DNA from: Bacteroidales bacterium
GTDB taxonomy: Bacteria > Bacteroidota > Bacteroidia > Bacteroidales > UBA932
DNA length: 43,932 nt
Reading direction: 5' to 3'
Assembly (NCBI GenBank): GCA_017630215.1
Contig: JAGBVR010000012.1
Span: 1 to 43,932 of the forward strand
Shown: positions 1 to 9,108 of the stretch, one piece after another
How positions within the stretch are numbered: the first letter of the stretch is position 1
Layout: the number at the start of each line of letters is the position of its first letter
Notes under the pieces: model-generated
Told to the model about the DNA's origin: nothing
Database searches by the model: none
Seen by the model: the letters and a program-made list of their open reading frames with translations, nothing else
Translations under genes and position numbers: made by a program

Positions 1-100
1 ACGGTCCTCTAAGGACGCGTCAAGGCCAAGACGAGATTTTTGAAAAATCTCCACCCTCCGGGTAGTATTTTCCAAAAATGCCTTGACACGTCCGGACCGT
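1..100 (+). promoter_or_regulatory. Long imperfect hairpin (element A), candidate single-strand promoter
   Basis: The arms pair as ACGGTCC (1-7) with GGACCGT (94-100), then a 5-nt bulge (8-12), GGACG (13-17) with CGTCC (89-93), one C/A mismatch (18/88), GTCAAGGC (19-26) with GCCTTGAC (80-87), an asymmetric bulge (27-35), and an inner stem ATTTTTGAAAAAT (36-48) with ATTTTCCAAAAAT (67-79), 12 of 13 paired. The segment 49-55 CTCCACC facing GGTAGT (61-66) caps it. A second element with the same topology but different outer-arm sequence lies at 28282-28419. It sits about 50 nt before an ssb-like start codon. A Frpo-like single-strand promoter, an RNA leader or a priming site are possible; the hairpin is seen, the role is inferred. 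It may extend left of the window. Confidence 0.7.
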
Positions 101-153
101 TTCAGAAAGGGCATCAAAAACAGTAATGTTCAACCCTTTAAACTTTTAATGTC

Positions 154-438
154 ATGAAATCTGACAATCTCATCCAACTCTCTGGATTCCTTACAAAGGA
201 TGTAATCACCAACGAAAAGAAGTCATTCGCTGCCTTTACGATCGGACGCAAAATCGGAGAAGAGACAATGTACATGAGCTGCATTGCTTTCCCATCACAG
301 AAATTCAAGATTCCATTCGACATCCTTGCAAAAGGCAATGAAGTCTTTGTCGCAGGTTATCTCCGACCAAACAACTACACGAAAGACGGTGTAAAGCACT
401 GTTCCATCCAGCTCGTAGCGGAAAAGATACGTGAATAA
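154..438 (+). CDS. ssb: Small SSB-like OB-fold protein
   Basis: This 94-residue protein begins with a short strand pattern (LIQLSGFLTKDV) followed by FAAFTIGRKIGEETMYMSCI and GNEVFVAGYLRP, the order of strands seen in single-stranded-DNA-binding proteins. It is shorter than chromosomal SSB and has no long acidic C-terminal tail, as is common for mobile-element SSB paralogues. It should coat single-stranded DNA in the cytoplasm, for example the strand entering during conjugation. It is the first gene behind hairpin element A; AACCCTTTAAA (131-141) before the start recurs before the RadC-like gene behind the second hairpin. It is followed at 19 nt by a small ORF and then pcfK/pcfJ-like genes, probably one transcript. 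The family call is fairly firm, the role in DNA entry is inference. Confidence 0.75.
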   Translation: MKSDNLIQLSGFLTKDVITNEKKSFAAFTIGRKIGEETMYMSCIAFPSQKFKIPFDILAKGNEVFVAGYLRPNNYTKDGVKHCSIQLVAEKIRE

Positions 439-457
439 CCCCTAAATACTCAAGATT

Positions 458-595
458 ATGAACACACTACGTTACTCCCGTACAATGTCCCTCGAAGACA
501 TCATCTCCACCACTCCTGAACTCCAGGACTTCATCTCCTCATTAGGTCTCGTACCTAAAACATCTCCACAAGACATCAACCAAGACAACAACTAA
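458..595 (+). CDS. 45-aa hypothetical protein
   Basis: A short open frame of 45 residues runs from ATG 458 to TAA 593-595, ending 4 nt before the pcfK-like start. The product begins MNTLRYSRTMSLEDII and ends in a polar tail rich in D, Q and N. It has no membrane segment, signal peptide or known motif that I recognise. Support for it being real is its position in a tight run of same-strand genes, its snug fit between the neighbours, and codon use like theirs (many C-ending codons). Function unknown. Confidence 0.5.
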   Translation: MNTLRYSRTMSLEDIISTTPELQDFISSLGLVPKTSPQDINQDNN

Positions 596-599
596 CACT

Positions 600-1055
600 A
601 TGGCAACTCAATCTCAATCCAATATAAGATCAATGGTCTCACCGGCGTTCTTCACCGCCATCGAGTCATTCATAATGCAGAAGATGGATGCAAACGACCT
701 CTTTGCAAAGAAGGTATGCAATCCACAGAAGAACATAGACGACTGCATTACATACATCCTGAACACCGTACAGAAATCCGGTTACAAAGGATTTGCTGAC
801 GATGAAATCTATTCAATGGCTGTTCATTACTACGAAGAAGAAAACATCGAAGTCGGTAAACTTGTTAACTGTCAGGTAGTAGTAAATCATCAGGTGGAAC
901 TCACTCCTGAAGAGATCGCAGAAATGCGACAGAAAGCCAAAGATGAAGTGTTCAGACAGGAACAGGATCGTCTGAAGAACCACAACAGCATAAGGCGAAC
1001 AGTAAAGCCTGCAACTACTCCACAACACGAAGAAGAAACCTTAACATTATTCTGA
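600..1055 (+). CDS. PcfK-like protein
   Basis: The 151-residue product resembles the PcfK-like family found beside PcfJ in conjugative elements of Firmicutes and Bacteroidota. The recognisable part is the N-terminal helical region (FFTAIESFIMQKMDANDLF, residues about 18-36) followed by a KNIDDCITYILNTVQKSG segment and a charged C-terminal half with a coiled-coil-like EEIAEMRQKAKDEV stretch. It is soluble and has no signal peptide. It is followed one base later by the pcfJ-like gene, the usual pairing for this family. Its molecular role in transfer is not known to me. Family assignment rests on sequence feel plus gene pairing, and is good but not certain. Confidence 0.7.
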   Translation: MATQSQSNIRSMVSPAFFTAIESFIMQKMDANDLFAKKVCNPQKNIDDCITYILNTVQKSGYKGFADDEIYSMAVHYYEEENIEVGKLVNCQVVVNHQVELTPEEIAEMRQKAKDEVFRQEQDRLKNHNSIRRTVKPATTPQHEEETLTLF

Positions 1056-1056
1056 T

Positions 1057-2376
1057 ATGAAACCAAAGACCATACTACAGAAAAGAGTATATGAAATCCA
1101 TAAGGATCTTCCTGCTCTTACACAACATCAAAAGGAGTGGGCACTGGAGCACTGTTTCAAGCATCTGTGCATATTCCATAAGACTACAAAAGAATATATC
1201 TGCGTAGATTGCGGACATCGTTGGAAATATGATGACCTGTCAGGGAATTGTCCACATTGTAATTCAGTACTCACATTTCACGATAAGCCCCGTCAGAGGG
1301 TCTTCAAAGACTGGAATTATTACTCGATCATCCAGACATACCAGGAGTTTACAGTCATCCGCATATTTTATATAGACAGGTACATAAAACTTGGCGAAGT
1401 TCACAACCTCGGAGATTTCTACGAAATATCGCAGTACTGGTTCGACGATAATGGCGGCCAGGTAATTCTGGCAAAGAACAAACTGATGTTTTCGTTCTAC
1501 AGTAACACCCCTTTCAATCTCAGAAGCGAACTGAATGTCAAGCAACCCTACAAAGAATATGATTACATCTCTCCTTATCAGGTATATCCAAAGATTCAGG
1601 TCAGCAAGGCCCTGAAAAGAAACGGACTGAAAAAGTCATTCAGAGGCTTCCGTGAAGTAGATGTCATCAGATACCTCTTGAGCGAACCCATATATGAAAC
1701 ACTCTGGAAGCAAAAGGACCTGCCTATGATTAAACGATTCCACAGTGACGGCTATCGCATCAAGAAATACTGGAAACAGATCCTCAAATTCAAAAAACGT
1801 GACTACAATGTCGAAAATATCGGCTTATGGTTTGACTATCTCGATCTTCTCTCATATTTCGGCAAAGACATCAACAACCCTCATTACCTGTTCCCAGCAG
1901 ACTTTACAGCAGCTCACGATCTCTATATGAAGCGAAAACGCAAGAGAATGGAGAAAGAAAATGAGGAACGCAGAAGAGAATATGAGAAAGAAGCCAAAGA
2001 AAGAGAACTCCAGAGAATCATTGAACAGGAAAAGAAGGCAGAAGAGTTTATCAAGAACAAGAGCAAATACTTCGACATCACATTCCGTAACTCAAACATC
2101 ATAGTAGTAGTCCTCAGCAGCATAGATGCCTACAAGAAAGAAGGCGACACCCTCCATCACTGCGTCTTCACTAACACCTACTACGACCGCAAGAACTCCC
2201 TCATCCTCTCAGCCCGACTCATCGATATCCCGGACACCCCACTCGAAACCATCGAACTATCCCTCACCGACGGCCACATTCTCCAATGCTACGGCTCCCA
2301 CAACCAGGAAACCCAATACCACAACGAAATCATCTCCCTCGTCAACCAGCACTCCCACCTCATCCTCGCCGCATAG
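1057..2376 (+). CDS. PcfJ-like protein with zinc ribbon
   Basis: The 439-residue product has an N-terminal zinc ribbon (CVDCGHRW then CPHCNS, residues about 49-69), a middle region, a long charged helix near residues 290-335 (KRKRKRMEKENEERRREYEK), and a C-terminal PcfJ-like domain with HHCVFTNTYYDRKNSLILSA. PcfJ-like proteins travel with PcfK-like partners on conjugative elements; a nucleic-acid binding role is likely from the zinc ribbon and the basic helix. It ends the + strand run behind hairpin A and is followed by a 170-nt gap before the end of the convergent RADAR operon. The last 250 bases are strikingly C-rich and G-poor, like other + strand genes of this element. Confidence 0.75.
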   Translation: MKPKTILQKRVYEIHKDLPALTQHQKEWALEHCFKHLCIFHKTTKEYICVDCGHRWKYDDLSGNCPHCNSVLTFHDKPRQRVFKDWNYYSIIQTYQEFTVIRIFYIDRYIKLGEVHNLGDFYEISQYWFDDNGGQVILAKNKLMFSFYSNTPFNLRSELNVKQPYKEYDYISPYQVYPKIQVSKALKRNGLKKSFRGFREVDVIRYLLSEPIYETLWKQKDLPMIKRFHSDGYRIKKYWKQILKFKKRDYNVENIGLWFDYLDLLSYFGKDINNPHYLFPADFTAAHDLYMKRKRKRMEKENEERRREYEKEAKERELQRIIEQEKKAEEFIKNKSKYFDITFRNSNIIVVVLSSIDAYKKEGDTLHHCVFTNTYYDRKNSLILSARLIDIPDTPLETIELSLTDGHILQCYGSHNQETQYHNEIISLVNQHSHLILAA

Positions 2377-2546
2377 CTAAAATAAGTGATTGCAATATGG
2401 TTCTGCCTAATAAGAGAAAATTAGCAACATCAGTCTATATCACATTTATTGAATTTTGTTTTTAGAGCTACATGTCCCTTGAGAAAATATGAGAATCACT
2501 TCATTATTCACACCTTATTTTCTATGATGTGATTTATATACTTTAA

Positions 2547-3167
2547 TTATTTATACTTGACTATTAAATCTGTAATAATTGTTTCGGAATTTTTCTTCGC
2601 CTCACGAAATAATATATATATCAGCAAACTCACTAATATCAAAATAATCAAGATTAAAATACTGCCACACAAACACCCATAACAACTGACTACTCGACAA
2701 AATGATGAGATTAAAAGAATGAAAGCAAGTATGGCATCCCCAACAAGTCCTTCATATACTGCACTCATAACCCACAAACGATTATAGAAATCGTAAGATT
2801 TTCCATTACTATCGTTTCTAAGATTATCCCAATACTGACTAAACAATGCATCTATTTCTTCATTTGATTCAGAAGTAAATCCATGTTTTTTGAATATCTG
2901 ATATTTATATTTTTTATGCCGAAAGAGATCCTGCCTAATTGATCGACCTATAGCAAACATTATAAGTCCGAAGATATATATGATAAATATGATAAAAAAC
3001 CAACTTATATTAATATTTAATAGTAGGTCAATATTATTGTATAAGCTCCAAATGTAAATCAACATATATGCTGTTACTCCTGAAATAACAAAAGAGAAAT
3101 CAAACACGCTAAATACATCTGCTATTCTATCTACAATTTTATTTAGTGAAGTATTCATAATTATCAA
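2547..3167 (-). CDS. Small membrane protein of the RADAR locus (RdrC/Csx27 or RdrD/SLATT type)
   Basis: The 206-residue protein has two hydrophobic helices in the N-terminal half (VISGVTAYMLIYIW and WFFIIFIIYIFGLIMFAIG) and a further long hydrophobic pair in the C-terminal third (AILAFILLISSF and ILILIILILVSLLIYILF), with a basic cytoplasmic-looking segment between them. It is the last gene of a three-gene operon behind RdrA- and RdrB-like genes, 51 nt after the deaminase stop. RADAR loci often carry a third gene for a small membrane protein, either Csx27-like or SLATT-domain. I cannot tell which from sequence alone. A role in membrane disruption or triggering is inference. The start could also be the second methionine at 3158. 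Confidence 0.65.
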   Translation of the reverse strand: MIIMNTSLNKIVDRIADVFSVFDFSFVISGVTAYMLIYIWSLYNNIDLLLNINISWFFIIFIIYIFGLIMFAIGRSIRQDLFRHKKYKYQIFKKHGFTSESNEEIDALFSQYWDNLRNDSNGKSYDFYNRLWVMSAVYEGLVGDAILAFILLISSFCRVVSCYGCLCGSILILIILILVSLLIYILFREAKKNSETIITDLIVKYK

Positions 3168-3218
3168 GATATTGAAGTAAATGTTAGTATAAATACATTA
3201 AAAATATAAATATAACGA

Positions 3219-5723
3219 TTAATTAAATTTATATATCTGAGAGTTCTTATCCAACTTTTCAATTACACTCATCGCTTGATTTCTACTCACATGATGTACA
3301 TATACTAGTTTACAGTATATGTTTGAGTATTCATTGTAAATATTGGTGGCGAATATTCCAGGATCATCTGTACCAACAACAATAGGCGGTATAGGATTAC
3401 CTTCATTTTCCCATTTAATCCAATTCCACAGGTGATATGTATCATATGTATGATGATGCCCGATTCTCACATTGCTCGTGGGAAGTGTTTCTATTACGAT
3501 TTCCTTCTCGTTCAAATACCGCAAAAGCATCAATTGTAATTCTTCCAGATCTAATTCAGTAAAGATTTCAGTTGTTTTCACCTCAATTATTTCATCATAC
3601 TTCTTTCTGAAATTTGGACAATGATATTGCCTTAGCATTGTCATTCTTTCATTATCTTCATTTATATGATCACCACAATCACATATATCATCCTCGGAAT
3701 CAAGACTTAGTCTATTGAAAACTTCACACCATTCTTCGTGATTATATAGCGACATATTCTTTACGCTTTCCTTATTCCCAGCAAAAACATGGAGTGGACA
3801 TAAGCGACGAAGTTTCCAGACCTCACTTATCAATTCAATGGAATAAGAATGACTATATATACTATAATATAATTCGTGAATTTTCACTACAAGATTATTA
3901 ATTGTATGTTTTAGCTTATCGTTTGAATACTTTGTTATGATATTATATGCGAAAACTAGGTCGTCAAGATATTCCCCTTTGCGCATATAAATACATTCAC
4001 CGACGTTTTCAATCCATTGTTTAGGTGACACCCCTGCAGCCGTAGCATGTCCTATGCGATCTCCATAGCTGAAATCCAAGAAGTCTACAGCCTCGTAGAT
4101 ACTTCTAAGGCCTCCTAAAAGATGAAAGAAATCCTCTCCTGCGTGATATGTGAAGTGGTTGAAACCTCGCCTTTTAAGATAACGGAATGCAGGTGCAAAT
4201 ACCTCTGGAGGAGCATCAAATTCACTGGCAGCAGCATCTACTCCAATAATATGCCTTGAAGCAGGTGAATTGTTGTCCTTCATGTGTGCAAGCACATTCG
4301 CCCTTTCCCATATATCTTTACGCAACTGTTCATGCCTGATCAGTGTTGGGGCATTATCTTTCTTTTTTATAAAGTGAGCTATCAATTTCAACTCAGGAAT
4401 TTGTTTGTGATCAGATTCATACAAGTTGTCAAGATCTTTCCAACAATTCTCCCAACCTTGAATTATATTGGATATGAGTTGTTCATTTTCTTGTGTTGAC
4501 AATTTCGGAGAAAAACGTCCTTCCACAAAAGATATATTACAACCGCGATTCCCACACAATTGCAAAAAACGTGTCTTATAATCAATTCTCTCACAATTAT
4601 CACGAATTCCATTCATTGTATATTTCTGAAATTCTTCAAATCCATAATCATGCTTTTGTTGTACAAGAAGACGATTAAAAAATCCGAGTATTAGTAAATA
4701 TAGGTGAAATGCAGCAGCTACACTTTCATTCTGACTGTCGACTAAGTATCCCAATACAAGAATATACATCAGCCCCTCTACATTCAATGGAGTCCCATAT
4801 TTAGTTCCCCCTTCAATAGTAATTGCAGCAAACGGATTTTCTATTCCATCATTAAGTTTGTCATTGCCATTTATGAGAAAGGAAATGACTTCCGACAAGT
4901 CTTTTGCATTGAAAAGTTGTTGTATATTTTGTTCTTTACCTTGTTGTCCTTGATGTTGTGACTCTTCTTTATCTCTTCCTATATTACAAATGTGGCTCTC
5001 GAATAAGACCATATATAAGTATTGCCGTATCCTTCTTGCCACTAATAGTAATTGCTCCAATTTCTCAGTGCTCATTGGAGCTAAATCTTGCTCTATCTGC
5101 TCTTGTGCAAGACTATTATTAGTGATAGAATCATTGTACAAATTCAAAATTTTCTGCGGATACATCATCAAGTCTTGCCAAACAATATCAGCTTCTGTGG
5201 AGCCATTTAAGTGAATGTGCAAATCGTGAAAGCCTTGCTGTTGATTCACAATATGCGCAATTTCAGGAATATACGGATATGGTAAAGCCGTATATTTAAC
5301 ATTGGGAAGAATAGTTTTGAGACAATACTCTCTTATTTCAGATATGTCGGCATTCACACACAATGGTTTCTTTATATGCAAGAATGCCATTTGCAGAATT
5401 AGAGGAGGAATATATGTTATAAGTTCTTGCCACGAATTTTGTTTTGACTGCTTTACATATATTTGCTCATTAATTATCTCCAAATGTTCGTCAGCCAACT
5501 TGTAAAGTCCTTTCGTTAAAAGAGACGGAAGCGATTCGATTCCTTTTAAGAAATAGCTCTGATTCACCCTATAATAATGATCTGGAACATTCTTTTCTTC
5601 ACTACGCAGAAGTAGCAGCAAACGTCGTCTTACATCTGCAAAGGACGGCACTTTGCCTGATATATACTCGTTAAGAGATAAACTATCAATTAGCAAATAT
5701 CTTATTATTGAGTTTGTTGTCAT
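3219..5723 (-). CDS. rdrB: RADAR adenosine deaminase RdrB-like
   Basis: The 834-residue protein carries the spaced metal-binding motifs of the adenosine deaminase superfamily: HxH in FHDLHIHLNGSTEAD (His 169 and 171), YHAGEDF near residue 528, DRIGHATAAG shortly after, and GTDDPGIF near residue 782. It is far longer than ordinary adenosine deaminase (about 350 residues), as expected for RdrB, which assembles into large shells with RdrA and deaminates adenosine or ATP during phage infection. Its ATG overlaps the RdrA-like stop by one base (TAATG), so translation is coupled. All catalytic motifs look intact. The large insertion between the first and later motifs matches RdrB rather than a housekeeping enzyme. 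The gene is AT-rich compared with the tra genes, a sign of separate origin. Confidence 0.85.
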   Translation of the reverse strand: MTTNSIIRYLLIDSLSLNEYISGKVPSFADVRRRLLLLLRSEEKNVPDHYYRVNQSYFLKGIESLPSLLTKGLYKLADEHLEIINEQIYVKQSKQNSWQELITYIPPLILQMAFLHIKKPLCVNADISEIREYCLKTILPNVKYTALPYPYIPEIAHIVNQQQGFHDLHIHLNGSTEADIVWQDLMMYPQKILNLYNDSITNNSLAQEQIEQDLAPMSTEKLEQLLLVARRIRQYLYMVLFESHICNIGRDKEESQHQGQQGKEQNIQQLFNAKDLSEVISFLINGNDKLNDGIENPFAAITIEGGTKYGTPLNVEGLMYILVLGYLVDSQNESVAAAFHLYLLILGFFNRLLVQQKHDYGFEEFQKYTMNGIRDNCERIDYKTRFLQLCGNRGCNISFVEGRFSPKLSTQENEQLISNIIQGWENCWKDLDNLYESDHKQIPELKLIAHFIKKKDNAPTLIRHEQLRKDIWERANVLAHMKDNNSPASRHIIGVDAAASEFDAPPEVFAPAFRYLKRRGFNHFTYHAGEDFFHLLGGLRSIYEAVDFLDFSYGDRIGHATAAGVSPKQWIENVGECIYMRKGEYLDDLVFAYNIITKYSNDKLKHTINNLVVKIHELYYSIYSHSYSIELISEVWKLRRLCPLHVFAGNKESVKNMSLYNHEEWCEVFNRLSLDSEDDICDCGDHINEDNERMTMLRQYHCPNFRKKYDEIIEVKTTEIFTELDLEELQLMLLRYLNEKEIVIETLPTSNVRIGHHHTYDTYHLWNWIKWENEGNPIPPIVVGTDDPGIFATNIYNEYSNIYCKLVYVHHVSRNQAMSVIEKLDKNSQIYKFN

Positions 5724-8569
5724 TATTTTGATGCATTAATTTCTTTTTTTACATCTTTCCAAGTCTTATTATCACCTTTACAATAATTCTTAAGTTTTTC
5801 AATCATAGTTACATGTGGACGCTTAATGAATAAATCTGAAATCTCATCTCTAATCTCATCCACTTCCTTATCAGCTAATAATTGAGGCGTTTTATATCTA
5901 GTGGCCAGTCTATCTATAGTTTTTTTTGATTTTTCACCTTTAGCAAGAGAAAATGTGATTTTATTATCTTTCTTCAAATCCTTTTTACTACCATATATAC
6001 TAACTTGTTGAAGTTCAATGTGAACGGAATGTTCTTTGCACCATTCTATAATTTTACTTTCATCAACCCTTGAATTCGTCTTTTTTATGAAAATTGCTAA
6101 ATTATTCCATAATTCAATTAATTCATTTTGGGATCTTTGAGATTCCGATGTTTCGCTATTTGCATGACTCAAATATAATATGAACAGTGGGCATGCTAAT
6201 AACCATTGCGAAAAACTCAACTTATCCCTATTAGCGGGTTCCCGATTTACTTCCTTTAGGTTATTTATGAAAATGGTATTTGTTTCCGAAGGATTATTGT
6301 TTGTTAGGTTTAAGCTATTAATGTTTTCTTTAACATCTTCTATTAGAACAGAATTCATAACGATAACAATTCTTCTATGCATAGCATCTCCTAGGTTAGG
6401 AATTTCATCAGCTATGACTTTATCATCAAGATTCCTCATTGCATAAAATGAGCGTGTTGCAGCTTTCCCAATTAAATGTGGTGGCACACATTCGGGACAA
6501 TCATCCATCCAATCGCACAATGCTTCAGCTAAATCTAATTCCTCATCTTTCTGTTCCTGTTTGATAATAGTATTATATCTATACGAGCTATCGGACACTT
6601 CTAATGATCTCTCAAAAACAGGCATTACATTATCCTTGATTTGAGATAATTCTTTTAATAATACTTGTATATCATTTATTCTATTTTCTCTATTTTCCTG
6701 ATTTTTCTTTATGACATTATAGCGTTTAAGCAGTTCCACGATCGTTCCTAATAATGTATAAAAGGAATAAATAACGATAGACTGTTGCTTATGTGCAAAC
6801 AAGGCTATTGACATTGGAAAACAGGCAAGTTGCTTTTTCATTAATGATGCATCTTCAAATGCAACATCTATTCTATCCTGTGTTTCTAACGAAGATTTTT
6901 TTGCATACTCCGCTAGACCTTTAAGTATTATTGTACCGCCCCATGGAGCTTTGTTTTCTGAACCATTGTTATTTATACTGGCCCTTATATAAGTTGACAA
7001 GTAACTGCAAATATCTCTATAAACTTTGTTCTGTCCAATAAATGAGTAATCTGATAAGCCTTCAATTGTTGGAACAAGTGCTGTATCTTTTTTTTGATCG
7101 CTACAATATGGCATCATGGTGAGGAGGTTCTTTATAGTCGCAATCGCAATCCAGTATTCAAAAAACATTGAGGGGTTGTTCTTTGAATGCTCAATGAACA
7201 TCGTATATAAAGAAAATAGAACCGCATTATAATTAACATAACCAGATGTCGGTAACAACTGATATGTTTCATTTAATATTTTGTTTTCTAGCAAAAACTT
7301 ATGGGTTATATAGCAAAAATCATTTGACTGTGATTTTGCTTTTTCCACATCAATTCCCAATTCATACATGTCACTAACAAACGTATCTGTAATGTCCAAC
7401 AAACTGGCTCTATCTCTTTTATTTGTCATACTTTTGTAATACTCAAATAGTTTTATAAATTGAATTTGAGTCCTTAAAGGAAGAGTTAAAAGGTAAGATA
7501 CGACAGAATGCGCTTCATATTTATTATGAATTCCCCAAGCATTTAGCAATTCAATATAGTGAGTATAGATATCATTGCTCTCATTATTGATAGAAACTTT
7601 TAGACCTCGATTATTTAACATTTCTCCAATTGTCAATAGATGTATACGATTAGGAGCTTTCATGATTTTCTGCATATACTGACTCTCTATTTCTGTCACC
7701 ATTTCATCAAATGACTCTATTCTTCCCTGTATTTCTCCTTCCCATTTCAACAATTCACTCCCTAAATTTTCCCACTGAAATTTCCGGATTGCTTTAGAAA
7801 ACAATTTAATGTCTCCACTTAAAAGAGTAATTATATGTGGTGAAGTAAGGTATTTTCGTATAGTTTCTAGTACCTTCCACCCGTTATTAAAATTTACATC
7901 TATATCATCAAAGGCTATAAGAAATACCTTCTTTCCCAATATTTTGAGTGCTTCCTCTAAAATGCAATTGAAATTCTTTTCAAGTTCTTTTGCAGCTTTT
8001 ACAGCTTCAAGCCCCTTTTTCATCACATGCTCTGGATCATGCCAATTTGAATACAATGAGGCATTATCTATATCAATTGAAGGTAAGCCTGCTGCTAATT
8101 TCTTTAGTTTATCATCCCAGCACTTCCTTTGGCGATACTCTCTACAATATGGATCACATTCATTTTTGCTGATTTTCTTTTCGACTTTATCAGTAATTAG
8201 AGAAATTAATGTTAAAAATATATGCCCTTTTTCCTCAATAAGCGTAGGATCTATAAGTTCTATTATTTCAATATCTTTATTTCTCTCTTTTTCACAATAA
8301 TGTAGAACACTCATCAAAAAAGATGTCTTTCCACTTCCGCGTGACCCTAAAATAGTAATTGTATCATTATAACGACCACGAATCAATGAATCTTTACTCT
8401 CATTATCCTTTATTTTACTATCTATGAGTTTTCTTACTCTATCAAATTCCGCTTTATGAATAATATCTGTTTCTTCAAAAGAGCAGGCATTCATACTTTT
8501 GTTTAAGTCAATAATAATTTTGTTGCTTTCCATATTCCTAAGGTTAAATTTTAGTTTGTTATTAATCAT
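5723..8569 (-). CDS. rdrA: RADAR ATPase RdrA-like
   Basis: The 948-residue protein has an N-terminal P-loop domain with Walker A GSRGSGKT (residues 75-82) and Walker B KKVFLIAFDDIDVN near residues 213-226, followed by a long helical region without a recognisable domain. Length, ATPase at the N terminus and the one-base overlap with a giant adenosine deaminase fit RdrA, the ring-forming ATPase partner of RdrB in RADAR. In that system the pair blocks phage growth through deamination of adenine nucleotides or RNA. The start at 8569 lies 26 nt after the remains of a YhcG-like gene; an in-frame ATG at 8533 (MESNKIII) is an alternative. The gene is AT-rich, and both nucleotide-binding motifs look functional. 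Confidence 0.85.
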   Translation of the reverse strand: MINNKLKFNLRNMESNKIIIDLNKSMNACSFEETDIIHKAEFDRVRKLIDSKIKDNESKDSLIRGRYNDTITILGSRGSGKTSFLMSVLHYCEKERNKDIEIIELIDPTLIEEKGHIFLTLISLITDKVEKKISKNECDPYCREYRQRKCWDDKLKKLAAGLPSIDIDNASLYSNWHDPEHVMKKGLEAVKAAKELEKNFNCILEEALKILGKKVFLIAFDDIDVNFNNGWKVLETIRKYLTSPHIITLLSGDIKLFSKAIRKFQWENLGSELLKWEGEIQGRIESFDEMVTEIESQYMQKIMKAPNRIHLLTIGEMLNNRGLKVSINNESNDIYTHYIELLNAWGIHNKYEAHSVVSYLLTLPLRTQIQFIKLFEYYKSMTNKRDRASLLDITDTFVSDMYELGIDVEKAKSQSNDFCYITHKFLLENKILNETYQLLPTSGYVNYNAVLFSLYTMFIEHSKNNPSMFFEYWIAIATIKNLLTMMPYCSDQKKDTALVPTIEGLSDYSFIGQNKVYRDICSYLSTYIRASINNNGSENKAPWGGTIILKGLAEYAKKSSLETQDRIDVAFEDASLMKKQLACFPMSIALFAHKQQSIVIYSFYTLLGTIVELLKRYNVIKKNQENRENRINDIQVLLKELSQIKDNVMPVFERSLEVSDSSYRYNTIIKQEQKDEELDLAEALCDWMDDCPECVPPHLIGKAATRSFYAMRNLDDKVIADEIPNLGDAMHRRIVIVMNSVLIEDVKENINSLNLTNNNPSETNTIFINNLKEVNREPANRDKLSFSQWLLACPLFILYLSHANSETSESQRSQNELIELWNNLAIFIKKTNSRVDESKIIEWCKEHSVHIELQQVSIYGSKKDLKKDNKITFSLAKGEKSKKTIDRLATRYKTPQLLADKEVDEIRDEISDLFIKRPHVTMIEKLKNYCKGDNKTWKDVKKEINASK

Positions 8570-8594
8570 TGTTGCTATTGCGACGCCCAGCTCT

Positions 8595-9030
8595 TTATAT
8601 AGATTTCTTCATCTCATTTGTAACCAATTCTTGCAACTTATTTTTAGGAAACAAGTATTGATATTCTGCGACACCTATAGGCTTATTAACATCTTGTAGA
8701 GCCAGTTCTACCTCCAAATGGTCTCTCTCAGCACAAAGAATGATTCCAATAGACGGATTCTCATCTGGAACCTTCTCTAATTTATCCAATAGCGATAGAT
8801 AAAAATTCATCTTACCAACATATTCGGGTTTGAATTCTCCAATCTTTAATTCCATGGTAACTCATAATAAGTAAGTTATAACTCCACGGTAAAAGTGCGA
8901 CAGCCTGTCGCACTTTTGTGTCACATTCACGATACCGCAGATAGAATTTCTTCTTATCCCACAGGTTTCTTGGAGACAAACCCATGTAAGGATACTTTGA
9001 CTTTAAATCAACTGATAATCTTTCTACATC
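8595..9030 (-). pseudogene. Decayed DUF1016 (YhcG/PDDEXK-1) nuclease gene
   Basis: Two pieces of a YhcG-like protein are present in different frames. Reading down from about 9028, the frame gives VERLSVDLKSKYPYMGLSPR, RNLWDKKKFY and VRQAVALLPWSYNLLIM, typical of the DUF1016 N-terminal domain. At about 8860-8855 it shifts into MELKIGEFKPEYVGKMNFYL and later NPSIGIILCAERDHLE and NKPIGVAEYQ, typical of the C-terminal nuclease domain starting at its ELK motif. The linker, start of the N-terminal domain and the front of the nuclease domain are missing, so an internal deletion plus frameshift has destroyed the gene. An 86-residue open frame (8595-8855) remains but lacks the upstream catalytic acid. 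It lies directly upstream of RADAR and marks an older cargo at this site. Confidence 0.8.
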
Positions 9031-9108
9031 TTATCACCTATATTATCATATAATTTAACACTTTCACTGATACCTACATACCAGCATATCTTCACTAAAA
9101 CGGAATTT

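Noticed and set aside
8913-8931. Palindrome GTGCGACAG/CTGTCGCAC as a terminator or operator
   Set aside because: It falls in the conserved coding stretch KVRQAVALLPW of the YhcG remnant and is explained by that sequence.
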